DNA of 51,118 nucleotides from Candidatus Enterococcus murrayae (GTDB taxonomy: Bacteria > Bacillota > Bacilli > Lactobacillales > Enterococcaceae), in assembly GCF_017315985.1 (NCBI RefSeq), contig NZ_JAFLVR010000052.1, positions 30,660 through 81,777 of the forward strand, in the 5' to 3' direction. Positions within the stretch are counted from its first letter, which is position 1. Every line of letters starts with the position of its first letter. The notes under the pieces were generated by a model. The model searched no databases, had not been told where the DNA came from, and saw only the letters and a program-made list of their open reading frames with translations. Below, one piece after another: positions 16,330 to 24,230 of this stretch. A program made the translations under genes and the position numbers.

Positions 16330-17013
16330 TTATTCTGTCAGCGCTTGAATAAAACGGGCTGCAATCTCCTTCGGTCGTGTGATCGCACCACCAACAACCA
16401 CCCCGGCTGCTCCTAGATCTTGTATATTTCTCGCCTCCTCTGGTGTATGAATCTGTCCTTCAGCAATAACCGATACTCCTTCAGCAACCAATGCTTTTAC
16501 TAGCTCTTCAGTTGTTGGCGCTGCAGCGTCTGTGTAGCCTCTCAAAGTGGTCCCAATAAAATCCATCCCCGCATGCCAAGCGTTGACTCCCTCTTCAAAG
16601 GTTGCAATGTCCGCCATTAATAGTTGCTCAGGATATTTCTCTTTGACTTGCTTGATAAATTGATCGATCGCTTGATTATCTGGCCGCTGACGCAAAGTAC
16701 AATCAAAAGCGATAACGTCCACCCCAGTAGCTACTAATGCGTCAACCTCCTTCATGGTCGGTGTTATGAACACTTCAGAACCAGCATAGTTTTGCTTGAT
16801 GATGCCGATGACTGGCAGATCCACTTTTTCCTTAATTTGTAGGATGTCTCTGACTGTGTTGGCACGAATCCCAACTGCCCCGGCCTCTTTTGCAGCTAAT
16901 GCCATTAATGGCATGATCCCTCCTTCCGATGTGTATAGTGGTTCTCCCGGCAATGCTTGACAAGAAACAATCAATCCGCCCTTTACAGCACTCAAAAATT
17001 CTTTTTTCTTCAC
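16330..17013 (-). CDS. nanE: N-acetylmannosamine-6-phosphate 2-epimerase
   Basis: A 227-residue TIM-barrel protein of the NanE family. It opens with the family hallmark '[15 protein letters not shown]' (12-26) and shows the catalytic K73 in 'IIKQNY' and E185 in 'IAEGQI'. It converts ManNAc-6-phosphate to GlcNAc-6-phosphate in the cytosol. The GTG start at 17013 gives the normal family length; a GGAGTG lies about ten bases upstream. It is the first gene of the minus-strand operon that also encodes the PTS permease and EIIA. No sialic acid lyase or ManNAc kinase is nearby, so ManNAc-6-phosphate probably comes directly from PTS uptake. Confidence 0.92.
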   Translation of the reverse strand: MKKKEFLSAVKGGLIVSCQALPGEPLYTSEGGIMPLMALAAKEAGAVGIRANTVRDILQIKEKVDLPVIGIIKQNYAGSEVFITPTMKEVDALVATGVDVIAFDCTLRQRPDNQAIDQFIKQVKEKYPEQLLMADIATFEEGVNAWHAGMDFIGTTLRGYTDAAAPTTEELVKALVAEGVSVIAEGQIHTPEEARNIQDLGAAGVVVGGAITRPKEIAARFIQALTE

Positions 17014-17041
17014 GCTCCATTTTCACTCCGTTTTTAAAATA

Positions 17042-17062
17042 TTTTGGATTATTACTCCAAAA
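17042..17062. promoter_or_regulatory. Putative RpiR operator
   Basis: TTTTGGA and TCCAAAA form a perfect seven-base inverted repeat with a seven-base spacer, immediately downstream of the -10 box of the nanE promoter. It lies between nanE and the divergent RpiR gene, the expected place for that regulator to bind. Confidence 0.6.
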
Positions 17063-17090
17063 ATATAGCATGCGCTTTCAGAAATGTAAA
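17062..17090 (-). promoter_or_regulatory. Sigma-A promoter of the nanE operon with cre-like spacer
   Basis: Minus-strand TTTACA (17090-17085) and TATATT (17067-17062) with a 17-bp spacer. The spacer holds TGAAAGCGCATGCT, which matches the first nine positions of a catabolite-responsive element but not all of the last five. CcpA control is therefore possible but unproven. Confidence 0.65.
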
Positions 17091-17159
17091 TAGAAAATGA
17101 AAAAAAAGTTGTTTTGACGTATAATTCATTATGACAACGCAAGGACTAAAGGAGAAAAT

Positions 17160-17978
17160 ATGACCATTACGTATACGATCCAAGAAAATTACTCAACGCT
17201 AACCAAATCAGAAAAAAAAATCGCCGACTATATTTTGTCCAGCGGTGAAAAAATCGTTCACAGTACCATGAGCGATATTCGTGGAGCGACAAATGTGGGC
17301 GACGGGACAATTATTCGGTTTTGCCAAAAAATCGGTTTCTCCGGGTTCTCTGATTTAAAAATCGCGATTGCTAAAGAGGATTTCAGCAAGCAGCAAGAAG
17401 ATTCTCAAGAATCCGACCTTTTTGATAAACGAACGAAAACCATCAACAATGCATTAAAAACGACAAATCAACGATTAGATAACGAACAGCTTAGACAAGC
17501 CGTCCAATTAATTACTGAAGCAAATCAACTTTATATTTTTGGTGTAGGCTCAAGCGGCAATACCGGCAATGACTTGGAAGCAATGCTGCTGCGTGTAGGG
17601 GTTCAATCTCGTTCTGTCATCGATCCTCACTTCCAAGCGCAAGTTGCTTCTTTACTGACAGAAAAGGACCTAGTTATCGGCCTCTCTTTATCGGGTAGGA
17701 CCAAAGACACCCATGATTCGCTGCAGATCGCAAAGAAAAATCACGCAAAGATAATTGCTATTACCAATTATCAGCTATCACCCATTGCCCAATTAGCGGA
17801 TGTTGTCCTGCAAACTGCAATCGAGGAATTTTTAGACGGTGCTTCCTTAGCCGGAAAAATTTCTCAATTGTATGTATGTGATCTGCTGGTTCAAGGTTAT
17901 GAGATCGAAAACAATGTGAATTCGATTGAATTACGAGAAACGGTTTTGCGTTCTATTTTGGATAAAAGCTTGGATTAG
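17160..17978 (+). CDS. MurR/RpiR-family transcriptional regulator
   Basis: A 272-residue RpiR-type regulator. An N-terminal helix-turn-helix domain (about 1-77) contains 'VGDGTIIRFCQKIGFSGFSDLK', partly typical of the family, and a C-terminal SIS domain (about 125-250) contains 'GVGSSGNTGND' and 'SLSGRTKDTHD' for binding a phosphosugar effector. AAAGGAG lies just upstream of the ATG. It is transcribed away from nanE and probably controls that operon in response to ManNAc-6-phosphate or GlcNAc-6-phosphate; the perfect inverted repeat at 17042-17062 is the likely site. Confidence 0.9.
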   Translation: MTITYTIQENYSTLTKSEKKIADYILSSGEKIVHSTMSDIRGATNVGDGTIIRFCQKIGFSGFSDLKIAIAKEDFSKQQEDSQESDLFDKRTKTINNALKTTNQRLDNEQLRQAVQLITEANQLYIFGVGSSGNTGNDLEAMLLRVGVQSRSVIDPHFQAQVASLLTEKDLVIGLSLSGRTKDTHDSLQIAKKNHAKIIAITNYQLSPIAQLADVVLQTAIEEFLDGASLAGKISQLYVCDLLVQGYEIENNVNSIELRETVLRSILDKSLD

Positions 17979-17990
17979 TTCTTTGTGATA

Positions 17991-18027
17991 AAAAAAGTGA
18001 TCAGCAGAAGCAGCTGATCACTTTTTT
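17991..18027. terminator. Bidirectional terminator between RpiR gene and WxL operon
   Basis: AAAAAAGTGATCAGC and GCTGATCACTTTTTT form a near-perfect stem with A and T tracts on both sides, so it can stop both converging transcripts. Confidence 0.88.
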
Positions 18028-18743
18028 CAGTATTCACGTTTGTTTTGGGTCAAATGGACATCATCAAATGAATACCCTTTGCCCCAAAGAGTTTTGATGC
18101 AAGAACTATCAAGATTTGCATCCTCTATCTTTCGTTTAATTTTTTTAATTAGAAATGATAGCTGTGATTGCGTCGAATTTGTCAGCTCTTTATTCCAGAT
18201 CTGCTGACATAACTCCTTGCGCGATAGAACCTTCCCCTTCACTCTTATCAACTCTTGTAACAATTTTTGTTCTTGGGGCGTCAGAGACAGCTTCGATAAA
18301 AATACTTCTTTATCGGTAATACTCACACATTCAGAAGACGAATGCTTACTCTGGGTAACAAAATCGCCTATTCCTTCAAAGCTTAACAGCTCACGAACTT
18401 CTTCTAAAGAAGCGTGTTTAGGTAAGAAATAATTAATCCCTTGTTCCTGTTTTTTTAGCAGCTCTTCTTCCTCAGGTATCTTCTCCACTATTTGCAAAAC
18501 GATGACATTACTCGGACTTGTCCGCTCTAATAATTCTTCGGTCTCTCTGTTAGGAATGGTCTCACTTAATAAAACAATCTGAAAAGTATCCAAAAGCTCC
18601 ATCGCCTTTTCTTGATATTTCAACATTTTTATTAAGCTGCTGCTGCAAAAAACTTCGTGCCCTAATTTACGAAGAGTTTCTTCAAGCGTTAATTCTGTAT
18701 AGGGACTTTTCGTCAAAAAAAGAATTCGAAATATTTTTATCAC
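18027..18743 (-). CDS. Orphan OmpR-type regulator with degenerate receiver domain
   Basis: A 238-residue protein with a receiver-like fold (about 5-125) and a C-terminal winged-helix domain (about 150-232, ending 'TLWGKGYSF'). The receiver lacks the acidic phosphorylation pocket: the usual acidic pair after the first strand is replaced by 'LTKSP', and the phosphoacceptor position reads 'VLLSE' with S60. Only the late lysine in 'YFLPK' remains. It therefore probably works without phosphorylation. No kinase gene is adjacent. It lies directly after the WxL operon on the same strand, and regulators of this build commonly accompany WxL clusters in enterococci and lactobacilli. The GTG start lacks a convincing ribosome binding site, so the start is uncertain. 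Confidence 0.78.
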   Translation of the reverse strand: MIKIFRILFLTKSPYTELTLEETLRKLGHEVFCSSSLIKMLKYQEKAMELLDTFQIVLLSETIPNRETEELLERTSPSNVIVLQIVEKIPEEEELLKKQEQGINYFLPKHASLEEVRELLSFEGIGDFVTQSKHSSSECVSITDKEVFLSKLSLTPQEQKLLQELIRVKGKVLSRKELCQQIWNKELTNSTQSQLSFLIKKIKRKIEDANLDSSCIKTLWGKGYSFDDVHLTQNKREY

Positions 18744-18775
18744 CCCATTCTAATGGCTTCTACTCTTCCAGACTT

Positions 18776-18809
18776 CTTCAGGCTGCTTGGTCGTACAAGC
18801 AGCCTGAAG
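18776..18809. repeat. Perfect 14-bp inverted repeat between WxL gene and regulator gene
   Basis: CTTCAGGCTGCTTG and CAAGCAGCCTGAAG form a perfect stem around a six-base loop. Neither side has a proper T tract, so it is not a classical terminator. It may be an RNA processing or stability element, a weak terminator, or a protein-binding site. Confidence 0.6.
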
Positions 18810-18906
18810 CGCTAATCTCGACCAAAATAATTTGGCATCACGTCACTTGTTCATAAAGAGCGCATGTTCATTTCGTCAAACCTAATTGCAGTCTTTATTG
18901 GAGAAT

Positions 18907-21558
18907 TTACGGTGTATTATCTAGTGACCACGTTAATTTCGCTTGGTATTTCTCTCCTTTTTTCCCAGCATTAGCCGGTAAATTTAGTGAAACCTTGTCA
19001 AATGGAATCCTTAGCTGCCATGTTGCTTTTCCTTCTCCATCTTGAGCTGACACTAAGGTGGTAGGACTTTCACCAGCAACTATACTTTCCGAAGCTTTGA
19101 CCTTGCTTGGTGCTCCCATCGTTGAAGTGCTGATCGTCTCTTGTGGAGTATCTTGGTTGGTAACTGATTCAATCGTAACTCCATCAAACCTTAAAGCAGC
19201 TCCGCTACTATTAGGCATCACATTTTTGTCAGTGTCTTTAAAGTCTGAAAGCTGAGCTGTCAATCTCCAGCCTCTACTGTTTGTACGTTCATCCTTCATT
19301 CGCGCATAAAAACCTTCTGTTGTAACGTCCTTATTGTCTGTGTACTGCTCCGCATTCAACGTGTAGGAAGTCTCTTTAGCTTGAAGTTTCTTCACACCAT
19401 AGTTAAAAGAAGTCGGTGCTGATAATAAAGCAATGCCTCCATCTTTTGGTTCTTCAATTTGTTCTTCTTGAATCTGAACACTATCCTTAGCTATTTTAAA
19501 ATAGGGACTTGCGACAGTGTCATCTATCCAATCTACTCGAGCTTCTATTTCCAACGAGTCTCCAATATTTCCTTTCGCTCTAGTCTCAAAGGAAATCACT
19601 TTGGATTCATCTTGATCCAACTCGCCAAGACTATTCGTTCCATTGATATCTTCAATCGTCGCCGCTATACCATCAATCTTGATACTTTCTGGAATAATTG
19701 TTAATCCTTTTGGTAAGTCCAAAGTCCCTTTAATCTCTTCTGCTTTTTTAGGCAAGAAACTGTTGATCGTCCATTTCCAGGCTACTTTTTTACCATCGTG
19801 CACCTTTTTAGGCGTCGCTTCTATTTGGTTATCCAGCTCACTGACAGCATCAAAATAGATCGAGCCTGAGAACTCTTTTTCTCCAGCGCTGTTGCCTTCG
19901 CCTAATTGTGTCCCATCATAACTGAAGTTAATGGATTTATTGATTAAGGCTAACCTAGTAACTCCCGCCATTTTGATAACGTCCCCATCGGTTAAAAAAG
20001 TAGGATAAGGAATGATCTCTTTTCCTATATAACCATTCGTTGCCTTCAAACCAGCGTGATTCGTTGTTTTCAAGATATCAATCATTGTTTTTTCATCTGT
20101 CACTGCTGGAGCTGGTATTCTGATCTTTTGACTTGATGCTTTTAATTTCGTCAGTTTCGTCAGCCCATTCATGCTAGTAATATCACTAATCTGATTAGCA
20201 AAACATTCCAGACTTTCTAAAGCAGTGTTTTTACTGACATCAAGTTCTTTCAATTGATTTGCACTGCATCTCAAAATGGTCATCGCAGTATTTTTTGTCA
20301 CATCCAACTCAGTCAATTGATTCCCATCACAATACAGCACCTCTAAATCGGGGTTATTACTCGTATCGAGCTGTGTTAACTTGTTACTGTAACTTTGCAG
20401 CATTATTAATTTTGGATTGTTGCTTAAATCTAATGCCGTGAGCTGGTTAACAGAACAAGTTAAATCAATTAATTTAGGGTTCTTGCGGACATCTAAACTC
20501 GTCAGTTGATTGTAGTCGCAAACTAAATATTGCAGCTCTGGGTTTTGACTAATATCTAATGTAGGCAAGCTGTTATCACTTGTATAGAGTGTCGTCAATT
20601 GCGCATTCTTGGTAACATCTAATGCAGGCAGCTGATTCTTAGAAGTATCAAGAAATTCCAATTCTAGGTTCTCGCTGACATCAATCACAGGCAATTGATT
20701 GTTTCGAAGATTCAAATAACTCAATTTTTTATTATGAGTGACGTCTATTGCTGGTAACAGGTTATTATAGCAGGTCAATTGTCGCAGATTAGTATTCGTA
20801 CTAAGATCGATCGAGGGCAGCTGATTCCCATAACAGGAAAGCTCCTCCAATTCGGTTAAACCATTGACATTTAATGTCGTTAACTGATTTTTGAATACAC
20901 TTAATCTCTTTAATACGGAATTTTGCGTCACATCTAAGCTCGTTAATTGATTGTCGTAACAAATCAATTCTTGTAAAGAACGATTGTTGCTAACATCCAG
21001 CTCTGTAAGTTGGTTGTTGTAGCATTTAAGCACATTCAAATTTACTGCATATTCTATTCCTTTTAAGCTGCTCAATGCTTTTTGATTTATTTCAATAGAA
21101 GTCAACGCTGCCATATCATCCACTGTTAGCGTGTTTTCAGCTTTTCCAAACCCGCTCCATGAAGCATGGGTGTGGCTAATCGTTGCATCTGTTCTCAAAG
21201 CCTGTGCAAATTTAGCATCAATATCATATGGTGCTGAATCTCCTAGATTTCCTTCTTTTAATGTTGTTGCTTGAGTACTTTTTGGTGAATTATTCGCGGC
21301 AGATGCTGCCTTATCTGTTTCTCCCGTCATTTGTGGCTTATCAGCTTTAGCTGAACTTTGATCGCGGTCGTTGTCTGCTTCTGTTGTCGCGGAATTGCCG
21401 GTCTGTTTTCTGATCTCTTTTAACGGATCTTCTGCCAAAGACGATAATGTGGATTCAACAGTAGAACTTTTTGTTGTTTCAGCATAAATCGCAGTAGACG
21501 GTAATAATGATAGTGTTAATAATACTAAACTCAGAATTGAACCCATTCTTTTATTCAT
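18907..21558 (-). CDS. Leucine-rich-repeat WxL-domain surface protein (internalin-like)
   Basis: An 883-residue secreted protein. A signal peptide (about 1-28) is followed by a polar Ser/Thr-rich stretch to about 120. About 15 leucine-rich repeats of 21 residues lie at roughly 146-476, each of the form NQLTxLDVSxNxxLxxL. A beta-sandwich-like region (about 490-700) follows, and then a C-terminal WxL domain (about 706-883) with both hallmark motifs, 'GWRLTAQL' and the terminal 'LTWSLDNTP'. WxL domains bind peptidoglycan non-covalently. The ATG at 21558 overlaps the stop of the upstream LPXTG gene by 8 bp and has GAAGGAGGG as ribosome binding site. The LRR-WxL build resembles ElrA of E. faecalis, a host-interaction protein; that role here is inferred. 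Confidence 0.9.
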   Translation of the reverse strand: MNKRMGSILSLVLLTLSLLPSTAIYAETTKSSTVESTLSSLAEDPLKEIRKQTGNSATTEADNDRDQSSAKADKPQMTGETDKAASAANNSPKSTQATTLKEGNLGDSAPYDIDAKFAQALRTDATISHTHASWSGFGKAENTLTVDDMAALTSIEINQKALSSLKGIEYAVNLNVLKCYNNQLTELDVSNNRSLQELICYDNQLTSLDVTQNSVLKRLSVFKNQLTTLNVNGLTELEELSCYGNQLPSIDLSTNTNLRQLTCYNNLLPAIDVTHNKKLSYLNLRNNQLPVIDVSENLELEFLDTSKNQLPALDVTKNAQLTTLYTSDNSLPTLDISQNPELQYLVCDYNQLTSLDVRKNPKLIDLTCSVNQLTALDLSNNPKLIMLQSYSNKLTQLDTSNNPDLEVLYCDGNQLTELDVTKNTAMTILRCSANQLKELDVSKNTALESLECFANQISDITSMNGLTKLTKLKASSQKIRIPAPAVTDEKTMIDILKTTNHAGLKATNGYIGKEIIPYPTFLTDGDVIKMAGVTRLALINKSINFSYDGTQLGEGNSAGEKEFSGSIYFDAVSELDNQIEATPKKVHDGKKVAWKWTINSFLPKKAEEIKGTLDLPKGLTIIPESIKIDGIAATIEDINGTNSLGELDQDESKVISFETRAKGNIGDSLEIEARVDWIDDTVASPYFKIAKDSVQIQEEQIEEPKDGGIALLSAPTSFNYGVKKLQAKETSYTLNAEQYTDNKDVTTEGFYARMKDERTNSRGWRLTAQLSDFKDTDKNVMPNSSGAALRFDGVTIESVTNQDTPQETISTSTMGAPSKVKASESIVAGESPTTLVSAQDGEGKATWQLRIPFDKVSLNLPANAGKKGEKYQAKLTWSLDNTP

Positions 21559-21898
21559 GCTTGCCCTCCTTCTTAACATTAAAGAATAATGCTGCCAAAA
21601 AAGCTCCTGCTAGGCAAACAAATCCAAGAACTTGAATCATGTACATTTCTTTCTCTCCAGTATTTGGCAAAAACTTTCTCCCGCTTTGGCTAGAAACGAC
21701 ATTTCCTTTCTGCTGATTATCTCCTTGTAGCGTGCCAGCCTTTTTTGAATCATCCTGCTTTGATTCTTCTAGCTTCGATGTTTCGTCTGCAAAACCGATC
21801 CCTACCTCGGTAGTGGCGTTATCTGCTGCCAATGTATGCATTGGAAACCCGATAGTCAAGCAGGCAAATAGTACCAACCAATTTCTTTTCTTTAACAT
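21551..21898 (-). CDS. Small LPXTG-anchored protein of the WxL operon
   Basis: A 115-residue protein. It has a signal peptide (about 1-25), a short polar linker rich in D, E, K and S, and a sortase signal with LPNTG at 77-81, a hydrophobic segment (about 84-106) and a basic tail. It would be covalently fixed to peptidoglycan by the housekeeping sortase. The ATG at 21898 is chosen for its AGGAGTG upstream and because it lies 14 bp after the stop of the DUF916 gene; longer readings run into that gene. Such minimal LPXTG proteins recur in enterococcal WxL operons and may help hold the WxL complex at the wall. Specific function unknown. Confidence 0.85.
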   Translation of the reverse strand: MLKKRNWLVLFACLTIGFPMHTLAADNATTEVGIGFADETSKLEESKQDDSKKAGTLQGDNQQKGNVVSSQSGRKFLPNTGEKEMYMIQVLGFVCLAGAFLAALFFNVKKEGKHE

Positions 21899-21912
21899 TT
21901 TTACTACACTCC

Positions 21913-22947
21913 TCATTTTATCTGACGCTGTTTTTGTTTTATTGAAATAGGCAGAACTCCTAACGCCAATAGGATCAATCCAACAACCATAGGAAATTGT
22001 TCCTGCCATTTTGGCGTCCGTGCCTGTTTGTTGCTGTCTAATTTTCTATCCTTTTCTCTGGCGACATTGAATTCTTTCTTCCAGCGCCACGTTTGATCAT
22101 CACTCTTAACAATGCCGGTAAAGACATACGTTCCTGCGGATAGATTTTTTTTATCTAATGGAACGTTAAATTCAAAATTAGAATTAGGTGCTGCTGAAAA
22201 TTCTTTGATTTCAAACTTATTTAAAACTTTTTTCTCCCCTTTACGCTTGATATTGCCCATGATGCCCGCTTCTTGTAACATTTTCGGCTGATGATTTTGA
22301 ATCTTTGCCGCGACAACATTCTTGCCTTTTGAACGTTTCATACCGACACTCTTTAATGTCAAATCAGCTCCGCGATTAAAATCTTCGCCGTCCTCTGTCA
22401 GCATTAAGGCGATAACATAAGCATATTCAGTTTTTAAGCCGCCTGTTTGTGCTTTTCCCGTGTCTTTTCTTACAAATCGCAACGCCCCCAGCTTTATCCC
22501 CGGAAAATTCTCTTCAGGCGGTTTAATCTGATACTCAATGATCTTCTCTTCAAAATTAGCAACGGTCACTTCTTTTGGATCCTCTTTAATCGTGACTATT
22601 TTTGTAATAGGATCTTTTAGACTCTCATCCAGTTCCGGCTTTTTCTGGGTATAGTCAATCGACCCAATAGAGCTGCTCACCGCATCATGAATAGCTAGAC
22701 TGACAGTCACAGGCTCTTCTTGAATACTTCGGACCTTCACCTGAATCGTCTGAAGAGTATTCGGTTCGACGCTCAAATAGAAATAACTTTGATTTGGATC
22801 GACTTGTTTTTCTGAAACGACACTCTCCACAGTAAAGCCCGGTGATTCTTGTGCTCCCTCTGCCTGTGTCACCATTGGTGATAGTAAGAAGCAAAATAGT
22901 CCTATGAATAAAAACTTCGCTTTTTTCTTTGTCAATGGATTCAACAT
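21913..22947 (-). CDS. WxL-interacting protein with DUF916 and DUF3324 domains
   Basis: A 344-residue exported membrane protein. It has a signal peptide (about 1-29), a DUF916 peptidoglycan-related domain (about 38-155) followed by a DUF3324 domain (about 165-300), and a C-terminal membrane helix (about 317-337) with a basic tail. This two-domain build is the standard partner of WxL proteins, now often called WxLIP, and is thought to help anchor them or present them to host ligands. The segment 'FPGIKLGALRF' is the usual conserved core of DUF916. Its ATG overlaps the stop of a 25-codon ORF as TAATG, and GAGGG lies upstream. Confidence 0.9.
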   Translation of the reverse strand: MLNPLTKKKAKFLFIGLFCFLLSPMVTQAEGAQESPGFTVESVVSEKQVDPNQSYFYLSVEPNTLQTIQVKVRSIQEEPVTVSLAIHDAVSSSIGSIDYTQKKPELDESLKDPITKIVTIKEDPKEVTVANFEEKIIEYQIKPPEENFPGIKLGALRFVRKDTGKAQTGGLKTEYAYVIALMLTEDGEDFNRGADLTLKSVGMKRSKGKNVVAAKIQNHQPKMLQEAGIMGNIKRKGEKKVLNKFEIKEFSAAPNSNFEFNVPLDKKNLSAGTYVFTGIVKSDDQTWRWKKEFNVAREKDRKLDSNKQARTPKWQEQFPMVVGLILLALGVLPISIKQKQRQIK

Positions 22948-23024
22948 TAAACCGTATTTCCCTCAAAATTTTTAGCAAAATTATTTTTCTCAATAATCCT
23001 TAATACCTTAAAAAGCCGCATCAT
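22947..23024 (-). CDS. Candidate 25-residue leader ORF at head of WxL operon
   Basis: A small ORF beginning with two ATG codons and reading MMRLFKVLRIIEKNNF and nine more residues. It has GGGGGATGG as a good ribosome binding site, and its stop overlaps the ATG of the DUF916 gene as TAATG. That arrangement suggests translational coupling. The peptide is basic and partly amphipathic, with no signal peptide. It could be a leader peptide, a real small protein, or simply a coincidence of spacing; the ribosome binding site and coupling are the only support. Confidence 0.45.
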   Translation of the reverse strand: MMRLFKVLRIIEKNNFAKNFEGNTV

Positions 23025-23523
23025 CCATCCCCCAGTTCTTCATTGCTTAATAAAACGACACTATTTTTTTCATCACAAAACCCTTTCACGCTTATTTATA
23101 TCAAGTGTTTACGCCACTCTGATATTTTGAATACTGCACAACAAGAAATTAACCAACAAATATTATTATTTTGTTATTTACTTTTAAAAAGTATACATTA
23201 CAAGCTCAAACAAAGCAATAATATCTATTATATAATTCAAAGATACTCCGTTATAACTAACATATAATCACGAATTGTATCTATGGGTGATCTCAGAACT
23301 ATATTCCACTTCTTAGAAAAATCAGTGCAAGGAACTAAAAATCTTTTGTACATGCAAAAAAACTGCCTATCATTCATTGATAGACAGTTTCACTTATTGT
23401 ACTGCTGATTGAACTGGATCACTTATTTACATATTTTTTTGCTCAATAATACCTCAGCACGCTTGTTTGCAGGTGCTAAGTAAAATAGTTTCACTAGGTA
23501 ACTCTCAAATGAGCGATATATTT
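23025..23523. other. AT-rich intergenic region upstream of the WxL operon
   Basis: No convincing gene is visible. It should contain the WxL operon promoter, but no clear -35/-10 pair stood out. It also contains the terminator hairpin of the small membrane protein gene at 23360-23390. Confidence 0.6.
23360..23390 (-). terminator. Terminator of the small membrane protein gene
   Basis: AAACTG-CCTATCA and TGATAG-A-CAGTTT pair with one mismatch, followed on the minus strand by a run of T. Confidence 0.75.
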
Positions 23524-23772
23524 TTAACTTTGGTTATAAACTTTCAATCCTTGTTTTAGACCGATATAAAAACTTATAGATGTCGCGATCATCATTGGAG
23601 AAACCGTAAAAATCTCACGATAAAGATCATTTTTACTCCGGTAAGCATCTGGAGATGTAAAAATCAGACTAGAAATAGCGTCCCAGAATGAGTGAAAATT
23701 GAATAGAAAGATAACGAAAGATATAAGTGTTAATAGTAACCAAAAAACAACTACGAAATTCGTTTTTTTCAT
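23524..23772 (-). CDS. Small two-helix membrane protein, function unknown
   Basis: An 82-residue protein with two predicted membrane segments (about 8-30 and 55-75) and a polar loop of about 25 residues between them. It was not recognised as a known family. The ATG at 23772 is chosen because TTAAGGAGGTC, an excellent ribosome binding site, lies upstream; a longer reading to 23859 lacks one. It stands alone in an AT-rich stretch and is followed by its own terminator at 23360-23390, which argues for a real, separately transcribed gene. Confidence 0.65.
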   Translation of the reverse strand: MKKTNFVVVFWLLLTLISFVIFLFNFHSFWDAISSLIFTSPDAYRSKNDLYREIFTVSPMMIATSISFYIGLKQGLKVYNQS

Positions 23773-24230
23773 ATAAGACCTCCTTAAAAAATTATTTATG
23801 CCGAATAAAAAGTATAACACAAAGAATCCAGAATTATAATAACGGAAAAATTTATACAAAAATATATAAGAAAAGCTACAAAAAAATTGAATGAAATGAA
23901 AACCAGTTCTCTAATTACACATAGCTTTATCTGTAAATAGACTTCACTCACTGCTTTTTACTTTTCAGAGAAAAAATGATTCCCGATAGCAAACAAGGAA
24001 AGGTCCAAAAACACAAATAGTGAAATAATAATGGCGTTGATCAGCACGGATAGTCCGCATAAAACTGTGGCTGTACGCGACAATATAGATACTCCTTTTG
24101 AAATCATAATCAATGAAAATTCGTTGAACCCTTTACGTCCGCTTACTAAAAAACAGTAGACATCCTCCATAAAAATGGATTTTGTCTACTGTATTTAAAA
24201 ACCTGTCTCTATTTGATAGTCATTTACCTC
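23773..24230. other. AT-rich intergenic region
   Basis: Contains the terminator of the DUF3089 gene at 24154-24191. A possible 70-codon ORF on the minus strand (23958-24170) begins inside that terminator and has no upstream ribosome binding site, so it is not annotated. A TATACT hexamer about 40 bp upstream of the small membrane protein gene may be its -10 box, with a poor -35. Confidence 0.5.
24154..24191 (-). terminator. Terminator of the DUF3089 hydrolase gene
   Basis: CAGTAGACA and TGTCTACTG form a perfect nine-base stem, with additional ATCC/GGAT pairing above it, followed on the minus strand by a run of six T. Confidence 0.82.

Noticed and set aside
20130-21120. DNA tandem repeat or CRISPR-like array
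   Set aside because: The periodicity of about 63 bp is explained by 21-residue leucine-rich repeats with variable codons; there are no conserved direct repeats with unique spacers.
22685-22993. A 102-codon minus-strand frame overlapping the start of the DUF916 gene
   Set aside because: Starts at TTG without support and lies almost wholly inside a well-supported gene in another frame.
23043-23267. A 74-codon plus-strand ORF in the region upstream of the WxL operon
   Set aside because: Very AT-rich composition, no ribosome binding site, no recognisable domain.
23958-24170. A 70-codon minus-strand ORF with a hydrophobic C-terminal half
   Set aside because: It starts within the terminator hairpin of the DUF3089 gene and has no ribosome binding site at its first or later ATG.
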